The notes under the pieces are model-generated. The model had not been told where the DNA came from. It was given only the letters and a program-made list of their open reading frames with translations, and ran no database searches. Made by a program: the position numbers and the translations under genes. A DNA stretch of 64,000 bases from Celeribacter neptunius (GTDB lineage: Bacteria > Pseudomonadota > Alphaproteobacteria > Rhodobacterales > Rhodobacteraceae): the NCBI RefSeq assembly GCF_900113955.1, contig NZ_FORH01000003.1:124001-188000 (forward strand), given 5' to 3'. Of the stretch, positions 9,362-18,402 are shown piece after piece (within the stretch, counting starts at the first letter, position 1; the number at the start of each line of letters is the position of its first letter).

Positions 9362-11596
9362 ATGGCACGACTGATACGGCATAGATTGAACGCTCTCGAG
9401 CTCGGCCCGGCCCGGCTTCTGGCTTCCGTTCTGGGCACCGAAGGACAGGTTGACCTGTTCTTTTCCCATGACAGCCACCTGTCCGAAGTGGTGGCGGAAA
9501 ATCTGCTCCACACGCCCGAGATCAAATCCGTCGGCGGTGCCCCCTGGGTCCGGGGGCAGATGCGCGATGGCGGGATCACGGCCTATTTCAACGGTGAGTT
9601 GCGCGAGATCCGGCCCGAGGCGCCGCAACCCGAATGGCTTGCCGGACGCAATGTCGCGCTCGCCACCCGCAACGATGAAAGCGCCCGGACGGTGCTCGAC
9701 TGGCTGGCCTATCATGCGCGCCATCAGGGGATGAACGGCGCCGTGATCGTCGACCGGGCCGGTCCCAAAGAGGATGCGAAATTTGCCGAGGCGATCGCGG
9801 CCGGGCTTGCCGCCGGGGGCGACCTCGCCGAGATGCATGTCCTGCTGGTCAGTGCCGACACGCCTCTGGGCGCGGCCACGAACCCGTCGGAACATCACCC
9901 CTACATGACGCCCGGCGCGCCGGGCAAGGACCGGATGGAAGTGCCCGATCCGGATCCCTGGACCGCGCCTTTGTCGGATGTCCTGATCTATGAGGCGCTG
10001 CGACATCTGTTCCTCGCCGAGGCGCGTGCAGTGGCCAATATCGAGGTCTACGATCTCATTCCCCGCGATCCGCGCGACACGATTTTCGACATGGCGCAAA
10101 AGGCCGAGGACGGCGTGGTGCAGCTTGTCGGCCAGCAATGCTACCCGTGGCGGGTGCGCGAGGAGGACGAAACCCGATTTGCCGATCATATCTGTGTCCA
10201 GTTCGACGAGAAGAAACGCCGTGGGCGCTGGTGCGCCTCGATGGCCGCCCTGCCCGAGGATGCCGTGTTCCGGCTGGTACGCGTCGGCGGGGTCGACCCC
10301 AAGCTGTTCTACCGCTTCTATCGCCACATGGGCCTGCGCCATCAGGCGCCCACCGTGTCGAAACTGGTGCCGAAAGCCTCGCTGATCCATCACAGACCGC
10401 TGATCGAGATGGCCGAGCGCGAATGGGGCCACAAACCGATTTTCATGCCCGAGGAAGAGGTGGCGCCGCCACCCAGAGGCGACAATTCGGTCGCCATCGT
10501 CACCTGCATGAAAAACGAAGGCCCGTTCATTCTCGAATGGCTGGCCTATCACCGGGCGATCGGCATCGAGGGTTTTCTGGTCTATACCAATGACTGCACG
10601 GACGGCACCGACACCTTCCTCGACCTGTTGCAGGACAAGGGGCTGGTGCAGCATCGCGACAACAAGTTTCAGGGCACGGGCCTCAAACCGCAGCACCACG
10701 CGCTGCAACAGGCCGAGAGCGAACCGGTGATCACCGGGAGCGACTGGGCGATCTCGATGGATGTCGACGAATTCCTCAATATCAAGGTCGGCGACGGCAC
10801 GATGAAGGCGCTCTTCGACGTGGTGCCCGATGCCAATCTGATCTCCTGTACCTGGCGGCTGTTCGGCAATAATGACGTGCATGGCTATGAGGATCGCTTC
10901 CTGATCGAGCAATTCTCGAGCGCGGCCCCGGAGTTTGCCAACAAGCCGCATCAGGCCTGGGGGTTCAAAACCCTGTTCAAGAATGTCGGTCTGTTCAAGA
11001 AGCTCGGCGTGCATCGTCCGAAGGGGCTCAAGCCGCAGATCTGGGACAAGATCCGCTGGTACAATGGCTCCGCGAAACCGATGCCCGAGGGGGAATTCCG
11101 CAATGCCTGGCGCTCGAATGCCGCGACCTATGGCTATGACGTGGTGCAGCTCAACCATTACGCAGTGCGCTCCGCCGAGAGCTTTCTGGTCAAACGCGAC
11201 CGCGGCCGGGTGAACCATGTGGACCGCGACCAGGGCCTTGCCTACTGGTTCCGCATGAACAACAATTTCGAACATGAGCCCTCGATTCAACGGATGATCC
11301 CGAAGCTGCAGGAAGAATACGACCGGCTGCTCGCGGACCCGAAGATCAGGGCCCAGCACGAGGCCTGCGTGAAGGCCCATCGCGACAAGATCGCAGAGCT
11401 GCGCGCGACGGAAAACTACAGCAACTTCTACGCCGAACTGACCGGCGCACGGATGGAGAAACTCAGCCGGCTGCACCGGCATTTCGGGGCGAACGTGTTC
11501 CTCAACGGCCCACAATGCGTGCCCGACGAGATCGTCGCACGCGCGCCCGAGGAGGACTTCTTTTTCACTGTGGAACGGGGGGAGACCGCACATTGA
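9362..11596 (+). CDS. Tandem pseudo-glycosyltransferase plus active family 2 glycosyltransferase
   Basis: Protein of 744 residues. The C-terminal half (about 375-640) is a complete GT2-type domain: VAIVTCMKNEGPFILEWLAYHR, YTNDCTDGTDTFLDLL, ISMDVDEFLNI with the DXD motif, and GVHRPKGLKPQ. The N-terminal half shows a weaker copy of the same fold (VALATRNDESARTVLDWLAYHAR, then VIVDRAG), but where the DXD should be it reads IEVYDLI, so that copy is probably inactive. The last 80 residues are helical and charged. It overlaps the next gene by 4 nt. It is likely a cytoplasmic transferase of the same glycan pathway as its neighbours; the substrate is unknown. Confidence 0.8.
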   Translation: MARLIRHRLNALELGPARLLASVLGTEGQVDLFFSHDSHLSEVVAENLLHTPEIKSVGGAPWVRGQMRDGGITAYFNGELREIRPEAPQPEWLAGRNVALATRNDESARTVLDWLAYHARHQGMNGAVIVDRAGPKEDAKFAEAIAAGLAAGGDLAEMHVLLVSADTPLGAATNPSEHHPYMTPGAPGKDRMEVPDPDPWTAPLSDVLIYEALRHLFLAEARAVANIEVYDLIPRDPRDTIFDMAQKAEDGVVQLVGQQCYPWRVREEDETRFADHICVQFDEKKRRGRWCASMAALPEDAVFRLVRVGGVDPKLFYRFYRHMGLRHQAPTVSKLVPKASLIHHRPLIEMAEREWGHKPIFMPEEEVAPPPRGDNSVAIVTCMKNEGPFILEWLAYHRAIGIEGFLVYTNDCTDGTDTFLDLLQDKGLVQHRDNKFQGTGLKPQHHALQQAESEPVITGSDWAISMDVDEFLNIKVGDGTMKALFDVVPDANLISCTWRLFGNNDVHGYEDRFLIEQFSSAAPEFANKPHQAWGFKTLFKNVGLFKKLGVHRPKGLKPQIWDKIRWYNGSAKPMPEGEFRNAWRSNAATYGYDVVQLNHYAVRSAESFLVKRDRGRVNHVDRDQGLAYWFRMNNNFEHEPSIQRMIPKLQEEYDRLLADPKIRAQHEACVKAHRDKIAELRATENYSNFYAELTGARMEKLSRLHRHFGANVFLNGPQCVPDEIVARAPEEDFFFTVERGETAH

Positions 11597-12528
11597 CCGA
11601 AACACAGACAGCCCCCGGACACCCCAATACGCCCACATGGGTCAATCTGCATATCGGGGTCCATTTTACCGCCAACGGTTACCTGCCTGAAAATGTGCAA
11701 GAAAACGAAGAGCGGCTGAAAGCCAACGGGATATATACCCCGACCATGCGCCATGCCCGCGCGGTCATTCTGAGCATGCTCGAACAGCTCGACGGCTTGC
11801 CGCCGATCAAACCTGAAGAGGAGGAGGTCATGATGCGTTTGCTTGGCCAACCCTCAGCGGGAAAACTCTTCTTGTCGGACGACCGTTGGTCCGCCTCCCT
11901 GCGCGACAGTTTCTCCGGCGACATGCTCTACAGTGAAATTGCCGAGCGGGTGGCCCCGGTAACGGAACTTTTTGCCTCGTCCGATCTGCAAATCAGCCTG
12001 TCGCTGATCAACCCTGCGGTTTTCCTGTACAACAGCCTGACCTCGGGCACGGCACAATCCCGCATTCAGGGCTTCCTCGAGCGTGTCGATCCCGAGACCC
12101 TGCGCTGGCGGGACACGATCGCCGCGCTGCGCAGCGCCGTCCCTGATGTCCCGCTTCTGATCTGGTGTGAAGAGGACGCACCATTGATCTGGCCACGGGT
12201 GCTGCACAAGCTTTTCAACCTGTCGGGCGATCAGCCTCTGACCGGCGCACTCGCCCCTTTGCGCCCATTGCTTGAGGATGAAGGTTTCATCCGGCTCGAC
12301 GCCTATCTCCGGAGCCACCCGCCAGAGACGCAAGCGCAATATGAGCAGGTGATCCTGCTGTTTCTCGACAAATACGGCAGGCCGGACGTGCTCGCCCCAC
12401 GATGCGATATCCCCGGCTGGGACGACATCGACATCGAGGCGGTCAGCGCCCATTACGAGGAAGACATCGCCGAACTGGCTCAGAGCGAGGGTATCACCTT
12501 CCTGCTGCCGGGGACGCAGGCGGAATAA
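11593..12528 (+). CDS. Conserved protein of unknown function, possibly degenerate sulfotransferase-like
   Basis: Protein of 311 residues, not confidently recognised. The start is set at TTG 11593, which overlaps the TGA of the preceding gene (TTGA) and has a strong GGGGGGAG ribosome site; this implies translational coupling to the glycosyltransferase. The N-terminal run LHIGVHFTANGYLPENVQENEERLKANGI resembles the start of a family of putative sulfotransferase-like proteins (LHIG.HKTGTT...), but the phosphate-binding Lys-Thr-Gly-Thr residues are missing. No signal peptide or membrane segment. Its position suggests a partner or modifier in glycan synthesis. The resemblance is by eye only. Confidence 0.7.
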   Translation: MTETQTAPGHPNTPTWVNLHIGVHFTANGYLPENVQENEERLKANGIYTPTMRHARAVILSMLEQLDGLPPIKPEEEEVMMRLLGQPSAGKLFLSDDRWSASLRDSFSGDMLYSEIAERVAPVTELFASSDLQISLSLINPAVFLYNSLTSGTAQSRIQGFLERVDPETLRWRDTIAALRSAVPDVPLLIWCEEDAPLIWPRVLHKLFNLSGDQPLTGALAPLRPLLEDEGFIRLDAYLRSHPPETQAQYEQVILLFLDKYGRPDVLAPRCDIPGWDDIDIEAVSAHYEEDIAELAQSEGITFLLPGTQAE

Positions 12529-12591
12529 GCAGAACCTCCGAGAAAGGGAGGATAGGGTCCAGGTCTGCTTTGCGGACTTTCCTGCCGTTCA

Positions 12592-12630
12592 CTTCCGGCG
12601 CGGAACAAGGCGAAGCCGCCGCCCCTGCGC
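12592..12630 (+). repeat. Dispersed repeat, short copy B (core only)
   Basis: A 39-nt core that is nearly identical (one base apart by eye) to the reverse complement of 18539-18577, beginning CTTCCGGCGCGGAACAAGG. It sits between the convergent 311-residue gene and rpe. The rest of the longer repeat is absent here. The remainder of 12529-12667 shows no gene. Confidence 0.6.
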
Positions 12631-12667
12631 TTGAATATCCCCAAAAGACTCAAAACCACCAAATGGC

Positions 12668-13378
12668 TCAGCGCGCGCCTTCCGCAGCGGCCCGGATCGC
12701 CCGGATATTCTCGCCATAGGGCGCCGGGTTCGCGACGGAGCCGCCTTTGAACACCGCAGAGCCCGCGACCAGCGCATCGGCACCGGCGGCCGCCACCAAA
12801 GGCGCGGTGGACGGATCCACCCCGCCATCGATCTCGATATGGATCGGGCGATCGCCGACCATCTGGCGCAGCTGTTTGACCTTCTCGATCTGCGAATGGA
12901 TGAATTTCTGCCCGCCGAAGCCGGGGTTCACGGTCATCACACAGATCAGATCGACCATATCGAGCAAGTATTCGACGCTCTCGGCCGGGGTCCCCGGATT
13001 GAGCGCCACACCAGCCTTGGCACCATTGGCACGGATCGCCTGCATGGTACGGTGAATATGCGGACCGGCCTCGACATGGGCGGTGATGATATCGGCGCCA
13101 GCCTCGGCGAAGGCCTCGATATAGGGATCGACCGGCGAGATCATCAGATGCACATCCATCACCGTCTTGATATGCGGGCGGATCGCCTTGCACATCGCCG
13201 GACCGAAGGTCAGGTTCGGCACGAAATGCCCATCCATCACATCGACATGGATCCAATCCGCGCCCTCGGCCTCGACGGCTTCAATCTCACGTCCGAAATT
13301 CGCGAAATCGGCAGCAAGAATCGACGGGGCAATCTTGATCGAGCGATCGAAGGACAGGAGGGAGGTGGACGAACTCAT
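12668..13378 (-). CDS. rpe: Ribulose-phosphate 3-epimerase
   Basis: Interconverts ribulose 5-phosphate and xylulose 5-phosphate in the pentose phosphate and Calvin pathways; soluble TIM-barrel enzyme. The 236-residue protein shows the family signatures: [16 protein letters not shown] at the N terminus (Asp base and Ser), [17 protein letters not shown] (metal-binding His and catalytic Asp), [16 protein letters not shown] and [11 protein letters not shown]. Start chosen at ATG 13378 ([13 protein letters not shown]); an in-frame ATG 15 bases upstream is the alternative. Single gene, convergent with the glycan cluster and divergent from the araC-type regulator. Confidence 0.96.
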   Translation of the reverse strand: MSSSTSLLSFDRSIKIAPSILAADFANFGREIEAVEAEGADWIHVDVMDGHFVPNLTFGPAMCKAIRPHIKTVMDVHLMISPVDPYIEAFAEAGADIITAHVEAGPHIHRTMQAIRANGAKAGVALNPGTPAESVEYLLDMVDLICVMTVNPGFGGQKFIHSQIEKVKQLRQMVGDRPIHIEIDGGVDPSTAPLVAAAGADALVAGSAVFKGGSVANPAPYGENIRAIRAAAEGAR

Positions 13379-13575
13379 GGGGCGAATCCTCATTCTGGCA
13401 GGGTTGCGCTGCTCCTAACCGGTTTCCCGCCCCCTGTCACGCCACAGTCACGTGCCACAGTCACGCCTCCCGCTCTGCTCGCGAATTCGGCAAAGTGCAT
13501 CGAAGATACATTTTTTCACGAATTTGGATCAGAAGGCATGCGGAACCGGCCACAACCTGTGGTAATATCTCGTGC

Positions 13576-14418
13576 ATGACGAAAGTGATTTTACGCCAAG
13601 CAGATATTCTCACGAAGGGAGAGGAATTTCATTTTTCTCGCTCTGTCCTGTCGCGTTCGCGACCTAAAGCACTGCACGATCAGGATTATTATGAAATTTT
13701 CTGGCTGCACAATGGCCGCGCCCGTCTGGTCACGGAAGGCGGCAAGATGGATTTGACCGAAGGGGATCTGGTGTTTCTCGCCCCCGGCCTGCCGCATGCG
13801 CTGCAAGGCCTGGGTGAAGAAAGCCATATCGCCAATGTGATTCCCCGCCGCAAACGGATCAAGGATCTGGTGACGCGCTTCCCGGAAGTATCACAGTTCT
13901 TTCCCGAGGCCGGCTCCCTGCCCGTTCAGGTGCATCGCGACATCCGGCATCTGGCGCAATTGTCGACCGCGGCCAAATCTCTCGAAGCCGCGCCGCGCAC
14001 GACGCTCTATCTCGAAGCCTTTCTGATTCCGCTGGTCGCAGAGCTGAGTTTCGAGGCCCGCGAAGAGGCCGCCAGCATTCCCGCCTGGCTCTCCGAGGCG
14101 CTCTTGCGCGCCGAAGACCCGGCGGTGTTCCGCGATGGCGCCGCAGGGCTGGTGGCGCAATGCGGCAAGGCCCATGCACATGTCGCCCGCACCATGCAGG
14201 CCCATCTCGGCCAGACGCCTTCGGATTACATCAACCGGCTGCGCATGGATTACGCCGCGCGGCAATTGAAAGGCACGCCGGATTCGCTCTCGGAAATCGC
14301 CACCGATATTGGTATTCACAATATGAGCCATTTTCATCGCCTGTTTCGTGCGCGTTTTGACATGACGCCGCGACAATATCGGGTGAAACACCAAAAAGGT
14401 GTGGTCCAACCGATTTGA
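13576..14418 (+). CDS. AraC-family transcriptional regulator
   Basis: A 280-residue regulator with an N-terminal cupin sensor domain (about 1-110; YYEIFWLHNGRARLVTEGG, FLAPGLPHAL) and a C-terminal double helix-turn-helix of the AraC/XylS type (about 180-275; HVARTMQAHLGQTPSDYINRLRMDYA and NMSHFHRLFRARFDMTPRQYR). Start at ATG 13576. It stands 72 nt before deoC on the same strand, so the likely role is control of the deoC-aldehyde dehydrogenase pair, with deoxyribose or a related sugar as the signal. That assignment is from context. Confidence 0.9.
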   Translation: MTKVILRQADILTKGEEFHFSRSVLSRSRPKALHDQDYYEIFWLHNGRARLVTEGGKMDLTEGDLVFLAPGLPHALQGLGEESHIANVIPRRKRIKDLVTRFPEVSQFFPEAGSLPVQVHRDIRHLAQLSTAAKSLEAAPRTTLYLEAFLIPLVAELSFEAREEAASIPAWLSEALLRAEDPAVFRDGAAGLVAQCGKAHAHVARTMQAHLGQTPSDYINRLRMDYAARQLKGTPDSLSEIATDIGIHNMSHFHRLFRARFDMTPRQYRVKHQKGVVQPI

Positions 14419-14490
14419 CCAGATGGTCAATGATTGCCAAAGCTGCGCTTCCGTGCCAGCTTGCGGGCCGAGCGACAACGGAGCCAATCG

Positions 14491-15531
14491 ATGAGCACAA
14501 CAGACTTGACCCCGACCGGCACAAATGTGGCCGGGGACACTGCGCATTTGCCGCAGATCACGCCCCAGACCCATGAGCCGCGCAATCCCGGCATGGCGCT
14601 CGATCTGGACATCGTGCGCGGGCAACAGGTGAACACGTCTGCCGTCGAACGCCGCTGTGCCACCCTGCCCGGGCGCCGGTCGGTGAAAAAGGACCATCAG
14701 GCAGCCTGGTTGTTGAAAGCCATCACCATGATCGATCTGACCACGCTGGCGGGCGATGACACGGCCGGCCGGGTCAGACGGCTCTGTGCCAAGGCGGCCC
14801 ATCCGGTGCGGCAAGACCTGCTGGACGCCATGGGCATGGGTTCACAATCCCCGACCAGGATCACCACCGGCGCGGTCTGTGTCTATCACGACATGATCGA
14901 ACCCGCGGTCGCGGCGCTCGACGGTACCGGCATTCCGGTCGCCGCCGTCTCCACCGGTTTTCCGGCCGGGCTGTCGCCGTTCCATCTGCGGGTGAAGGAG
15001 ATCGAGGAGAGCGTCAAGGCCGGTGCGAAAGAGATCGACATCGTGATCTCACGCCGTCATGTGCTCTCGGGCGATTGGCAGGCGCTCTATGACGAGATGG
15101 CCGAATTTCGCGCCACCTGTGGCGAGGCCCATGTCAAAGCCATTCTGGCAACCGGCGAACTCGGCTCCCTGCGCAATGTCGCCAAGGCGTCGCAGGTCTG
15201 CATGATGGCCGGCGCCGATTTCATCAAGACCTCGACCGGCAAGGAAAGCGTCAATGCCACCCTGCCCGTCTCGCTGGTGATGATCCGCGCCATTCGCGAT
15301 TACTATGCCCGCACCGGTTACCGCGTCGGTTACAAGCCGGCGGGTGGGATCTCGAAAGCGAAAGACGCGCTGGTCTATCTGTCGCTGATCAAGGAAGAGC
15401 TGGGCAACCACTGGTTGTCAAATCATCTGTTCCGCTTCGGTGCCTCCTCGCTTCTGGGCGATATCGAACGCCAGCTGGAGCATCACGTGACCGGAAACTA
15501 TTCCGCCTCCTGGCGTCACGCCATCGGTTAA
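14491..15531 (+). CDS. deoC: Deoxyribose-phosphate aldolase
   Basis: Class I aldolase splitting 2-deoxyribose 5-phosphate into glyceraldehyde 3-phosphate and acetaldehyde. The 346-residue protein contains the two key lysine motifs: DFIKTSTGK (Schiff-base Lys) and VGYKPAGGISKA (second active-site Lys). It has an N-terminal extension of about 90 residues compared with the E. coli enzyme, as in eukaryote-like DERA proteins. Start at ATG 14491 with GGAG nearby. It is followed after 22 nt by an aldehyde dehydrogenase that could use the acetaldehyde produced, and preceded by the AraC regulator. Confidence 0.95.
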   Translation: MSTTDLTPTGTNVAGDTAHLPQITPQTHEPRNPGMALDLDIVRGQQVNTSAVERRCATLPGRRSVKKDHQAAWLLKAITMIDLTTLAGDDTAGRVRRLCAKAAHPVRQDLLDAMGMGSQSPTRITTGAVCVYHDMIEPAVAALDGTGIPVAAVSTGFPAGLSPFHLRVKEIEESVKAGAKEIDIVISRRHVLSGDWQALYDEMAEFRATCGEAHVKAILATGELGSLRNVAKASQVCMMAGADFIKTSTGKESVNATLPVSLVMIRAIRDYYARTGYRVGYKPAGGISKAKDALVYLSLIKEELGNHWLSNHLFRFGASSLLGDIERQLEHHVTGNYSASWRHAIG

Positions 15532-15553
15532 GCCCCCCGCGAGAAGGATCAAA

Positions 15554-17890
15554 ATGATGACCGTGAAAGAGATTTTCGAAACGATGGATTACGGGGCAGC
15601 ACCGGAGAGCGCGGCAGAGGCCTTGGCATGGCTGGTGGATGGCGGCGACCGCTTCGGCCATTTCATCAATGGCGCGATGACGGACCCCGGCGAGGTCTTC
15701 GAAGCCAGGAACCCGGCCACCGGCGAGACCCTGGCGCATCTGACACAGGCCACCGAGGCCGATGTCGATACCGCCGTCGAGGCCGCCCGCAAGGCCCAGG
15801 CGAAATGGGCCAAATCCGGCGGCAAGGCACGCGCCAAGGTGCTCTATGCGCTGGCCCGTCTGGTGCAGAAACACGCGCGGCTCTTTGCCGTCCTCGAGAC
15901 GCTCGACAATGGCAAACCGATCCGCGAGAGCCGCGACATCGACGTGGCGCTGGTGGCCCGGCATTTCTACTATCACGCGGGCATGGCCCAACTGATGGAT
16001 GAGGAATTGCCGGACCGCGAGGCGCTTGGCGTCTGCGGTCAGATCGTGCCGTGGAATTTCCCGCTCCTGATGCTGGCCTGGAAGGTCGCCCCGGCGATTG
16101 CCATGGGCAACACCGTGGTGCTGAAACCCGCCGAATACACCTCGCTCACGGCGCTTCTGTTTGCGCAGATCTGTCAGGAAGCGGGCGTGCCGAAAGGCGT
16201 CGTCAACATCGTCACCGGCGACGGCGCCGTGGGCGAGATGATCGTCAAACATCCGGGCGTCGACAAGATCGCCTTTACCGGCTCCACCACCGTCGGGCGG
16301 CGCATTCGCGAAGCTACGGCCGGATCGGGAAAATCTCTGACCCTCGAGCTCGGGGGCAAGTCGCCCTATATCGTCTTTGAAGATGCCGACATCGACAGCG
16401 CCATCGAGGGGCTGGTTGACGCGATCTTCTTCAATCAGGGCCAGGTCTGCTGCGCCGGTTCGCGCCTGCTCGTTCAGGAAGGCATCGCGGAAGACTTCCA
16501 CGCGCGTCTGATCGACCGCATGGCAAAGCTGCGCATCGGCAATCCGCTGGACAAATGCATCGATGTCGGCGCCATCGTCGATCCGGTGCAATTGCAGCGC
16601 ATCGAAGGTCTGGTGTCGCAAGGCGGTTCTGAGGGCACGGTGCATCAGCCGGTGAAAGCGCCGGAGGGCTGTTTCTACCCGCCGACGCTCATTTCCGGCC
16701 TGTCGTCCTCGTCGCTGTTGATGCAGGAAGAGATTTTCGGCCCGGTTCTGGTCTCCACCACCTTCCGCACCCCCGCCGAGGCGGTACAGCTCGCCAATGA
16801 CACGCGCTATGGTCTCGCGGCCTCTGTGTGGAGCGAGAATGTCAATCTGGCGCTCGATATTGCCCCGAAACTGGTGGCGGGCGTGGTCTGGGTCAATGGC
16901 TCCAACATGTTCGACGCGGCGGCGGGCTTTGGCGGTGTGCGCGAGAGCGGCTTTGGCCGTGAAGGCGGCTGGGAAGGGCTCATGGCCTATACCAAACCGG
17001 CAGGCAAAGCCGTGGCTGTGAAACCCGCGAAAGCCCATGCGAAACCCGACACGATCGAGGTTCTGGGACTGGATCGCACCGCCAAGCTTTACATCGGTGG
17101 CAAACAGGCACGGCCCGATGGCGGCTATTCCCAGGCGATCTACTCGCCCAAGGGCAAGCTTCTGGGCCACAGCTCGATTGCCTCGCGCAAGGACATCCGC
17201 AACGCCGTGGAAGCGGCGCAGAAGGCCCAGGGCTGGACCAAGGCCACGGCGCATAACCGCGCGCAGGTGCTGTATTTCATCGGAGAAAACCTCTCGGCCC
17301 GCGCCGAGGAATTCACCTCCCGGATCAAGGATCTGACCGGCACGACCGAGGCGAAAGCCAAGGCGGAAGTCGAGGGCGCGATTGACACGCTCTTCACCTA
17401 TGCCGCCTGGGCCGACAAGCTCGACGGTGCCGCAAAACCCGTGCCGATGCGCGGCGTGGCCCTGGCAATGAACGAGGCTGTCGGCGTCATCGGCGCCTTC
17501 TGTGACGACCGTCCTCTGGGCGGGCTGATCGATGTGATCGCGCCGGCGATTGCCATGGGCAACCGCGTCGTGGCGGTGGCCTCCGAAGCCTATCCGCTGG
17601 CCGCCACCGATTTCTATCAGGTGCTCGACACTTCCGACGTGCCCGCCGGCGTGGTCAATATCCTGACCGGACCGCATGACGGCCTCGCCGCCACCATGGC
17701 CGGGCATATGGATATCGAGGCGGTGTGGAGTTTCTCAAGCGCCGCGATTTCCGAGGTGATCGAACGCGAGAGCGCCGGCAACCTGAAGCGCACATGGGTG
17801 AACAACGGCATGTCCCGCAGCTATCCGGCGCGGGACTGGCTGGCGCAGGCGACCGAGGTCAAGACGATCTGGGTGCCCTACGGAGAGTGA
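15554..17890 (+). CDS. Two-domain aldehyde dehydrogenase, ALDH16 family
   Basis: NAD(P)-dependent aldehyde dehydrogenase of 778 residues. The first ALDH domain (about 30-500) is complete: PWNFPLLMLAWKVAPA, FTGSTTVGRRI, LELGGKSP (catalytic Glu) and FNQGQVCCAGSRLL (catalytic Cys). The second (about 510-770) is shorter and lacks the Cys motif, although GVIGAFCDDRPLGG and VNILTGPHDGLA show common ancestry. An active domain plus a degenerate second domain is the ALDH16 layout, known from a crystallised Loktanella enzyme. Coupled to deoC (22-nt gap), it probably oxidises acetaldehyde to acetate in deoxyribose catabolism. Confidence 0.93.
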   Translation: MMTVKEIFETMDYGAAPESAAEALAWLVDGGDRFGHFINGAMTDPGEVFEARNPATGETLAHLTQATEADVDTAVEAARKAQAKWAKSGGKARAKVLYALARLVQKHARLFAVLETLDNGKPIRESRDIDVALVARHFYYHAGMAQLMDEELPDREALGVCGQIVPWNFPLLMLAWKVAPAIAMGNTVVLKPAEYTSLTALLFAQICQEAGVPKGVVNIVTGDGAVGEMIVKHPGVDKIAFTGSTTVGRRIREATAGSGKSLTLELGGKSPYIVFEDADIDSAIEGLVDAIFFNQGQVCCAGSRLLVQEGIAEDFHARLIDRMAKLRIGNPLDKCIDVGAIVDPVQLQRIEGLVSQGGSEGTVHQPVKAPEGCFYPPTLISGLSSSSLLMQEEIFGPVLVSTTFRTPAEAVQLANDTRYGLAASVWSENVNLALDIAPKLVAGVVWVNGSNMFDAAAGFGGVRESGFGREGGWEGLMAYTKPAGKAVAVKPAKAHAKPDTIEVLGLDRTAKLYIGGKQARPDGGYSQAIYSPKGKLLGHSSIASRKDIRNAVEAAQKAQGWTKATAHNRAQVLYFIGENLSARAEEFTSRIKDLTGTTEAKAKAEVEGAIDTLFTYAAWADKLDGAAKPVPMRGVALAMNEAVGVIGAFCDDRPLGGLIDVIAPAIAMGNRVVAVASEAYPLAATDFYQVLDTSDVPAGVVNILTGPHDGLAATMAGHMDIEAVWSFSSAAISEVIERESAGNLKRTWVNNGMSRSYPARDWLAQATEVKTIWVPYGE

Positions 17891-17905
17891 GCCCAATGGG
17901 CTCAC
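17887..17905 (+). terminator. Candidate hairpin at the end of the aldehyde dehydrogenase gene
   Basis: GTGAGCCC (17887-17894) and GGGCTCAC (17898-17905) form a perfect 8-bp stem with a 3-nt loop, and the stop codon lies inside the 5' arm. There is no T-run, so it may be a 3'-end stabiliser or a weak terminator. Confidence 0.4.
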
Positions 17906-17926
17906 CTCACCGGCTGATATCTCGGC

Positions 17927-18274
17927 TCACTTGTAGATCACCGGGCAGATATATTTGTCATAGACCCAACCGCGCGGGCCGGAGTAGCTCTCGTCCTGCA
18001 ACCCCTTGAGTACGATGACATCGCGCCAGCCGGAGCCAGTGTCCGGCTCCATCGACAAGAGAAACGTGTCGGGCGGCAGCTTCATGATCCGGTCGCAACC
18101 ACTGCCCGTGCATTCGCGCAGGGCGAGGAAATTGTCGCCATTGGGATCAAGGCGGCAGGTGACGAAATACTCCCCGGAATAGGGGATCGCCGGGGTGGCA
18201 GAGAGCACAGCCACGACCACGAGGCCGAGACCTAACCCGTTCCGGCCAGTCGATTTACGGGTTTTGGAAAACAT
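17927..18274 (-). CDS. Small exported SH3b-like protein
   Basis: Protein of 115 residues with an N-terminal hydrophobic export segment (about 14-30, LGLGLVVVAVLSATPAIP) and a mature domain of about 80 residues. The pattern FLALREC...CDRIMKLPPDTFLLSME...WRDVIVL...RGWVYDKYIC looks like a bacterial SH3 (SH3b/YgiM) fold, with four cysteines that may form two disulfides in the periplasm. Start at ATG 18274, preceded by GAGGAGG. Such domains often bind cell-wall peptides, which is inferred here. It converges with the aldehyde dehydrogenase gene. Confidence 0.75.
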   Translation of the reverse strand: MFSKTRKSTGRNGLGLGLVVVAVLSATPAIPYSGEYFVTCRLDPNGDNFLALRECTGSGCDRIMKLPPDTFLLSMEPDTGSGWRDVIVLKGLQDESYSGPRGWVYDKYICPVIYK

Positions 18275-18402
18275 CGAGATCCTCCTCACATACGTCCGCG
18301 CGAGGCTCTTGTAGCCTGCGCCGCGTGAGCAGGCCTTGATCTGGCCCCTTTCCTGCAAAGCGGGACATCTGTGCCGCGGGACCAAGAAGACCTTCGCACT
18401 CA

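Noticed and set aside
9335-11638. Open frame of 767 codons on the minus strand opposite the 744-residue glycosyltransferase
   Set aside because: Shadow frame with no recognisable domain, while the plus strand has clear GT2 motifs and a coupled downstream gene.
13431-13470. Short repeats of GTCAC and GCCACA near the rpe/araC gap
   Set aside because: Too short and imperfect to be called a repeat array or operator with confidence.
15389-17707. Long minus-strand frame opposite the ALDH16 gene
   Set aside because: Antisense shadow of a well-identified enzyme gene.
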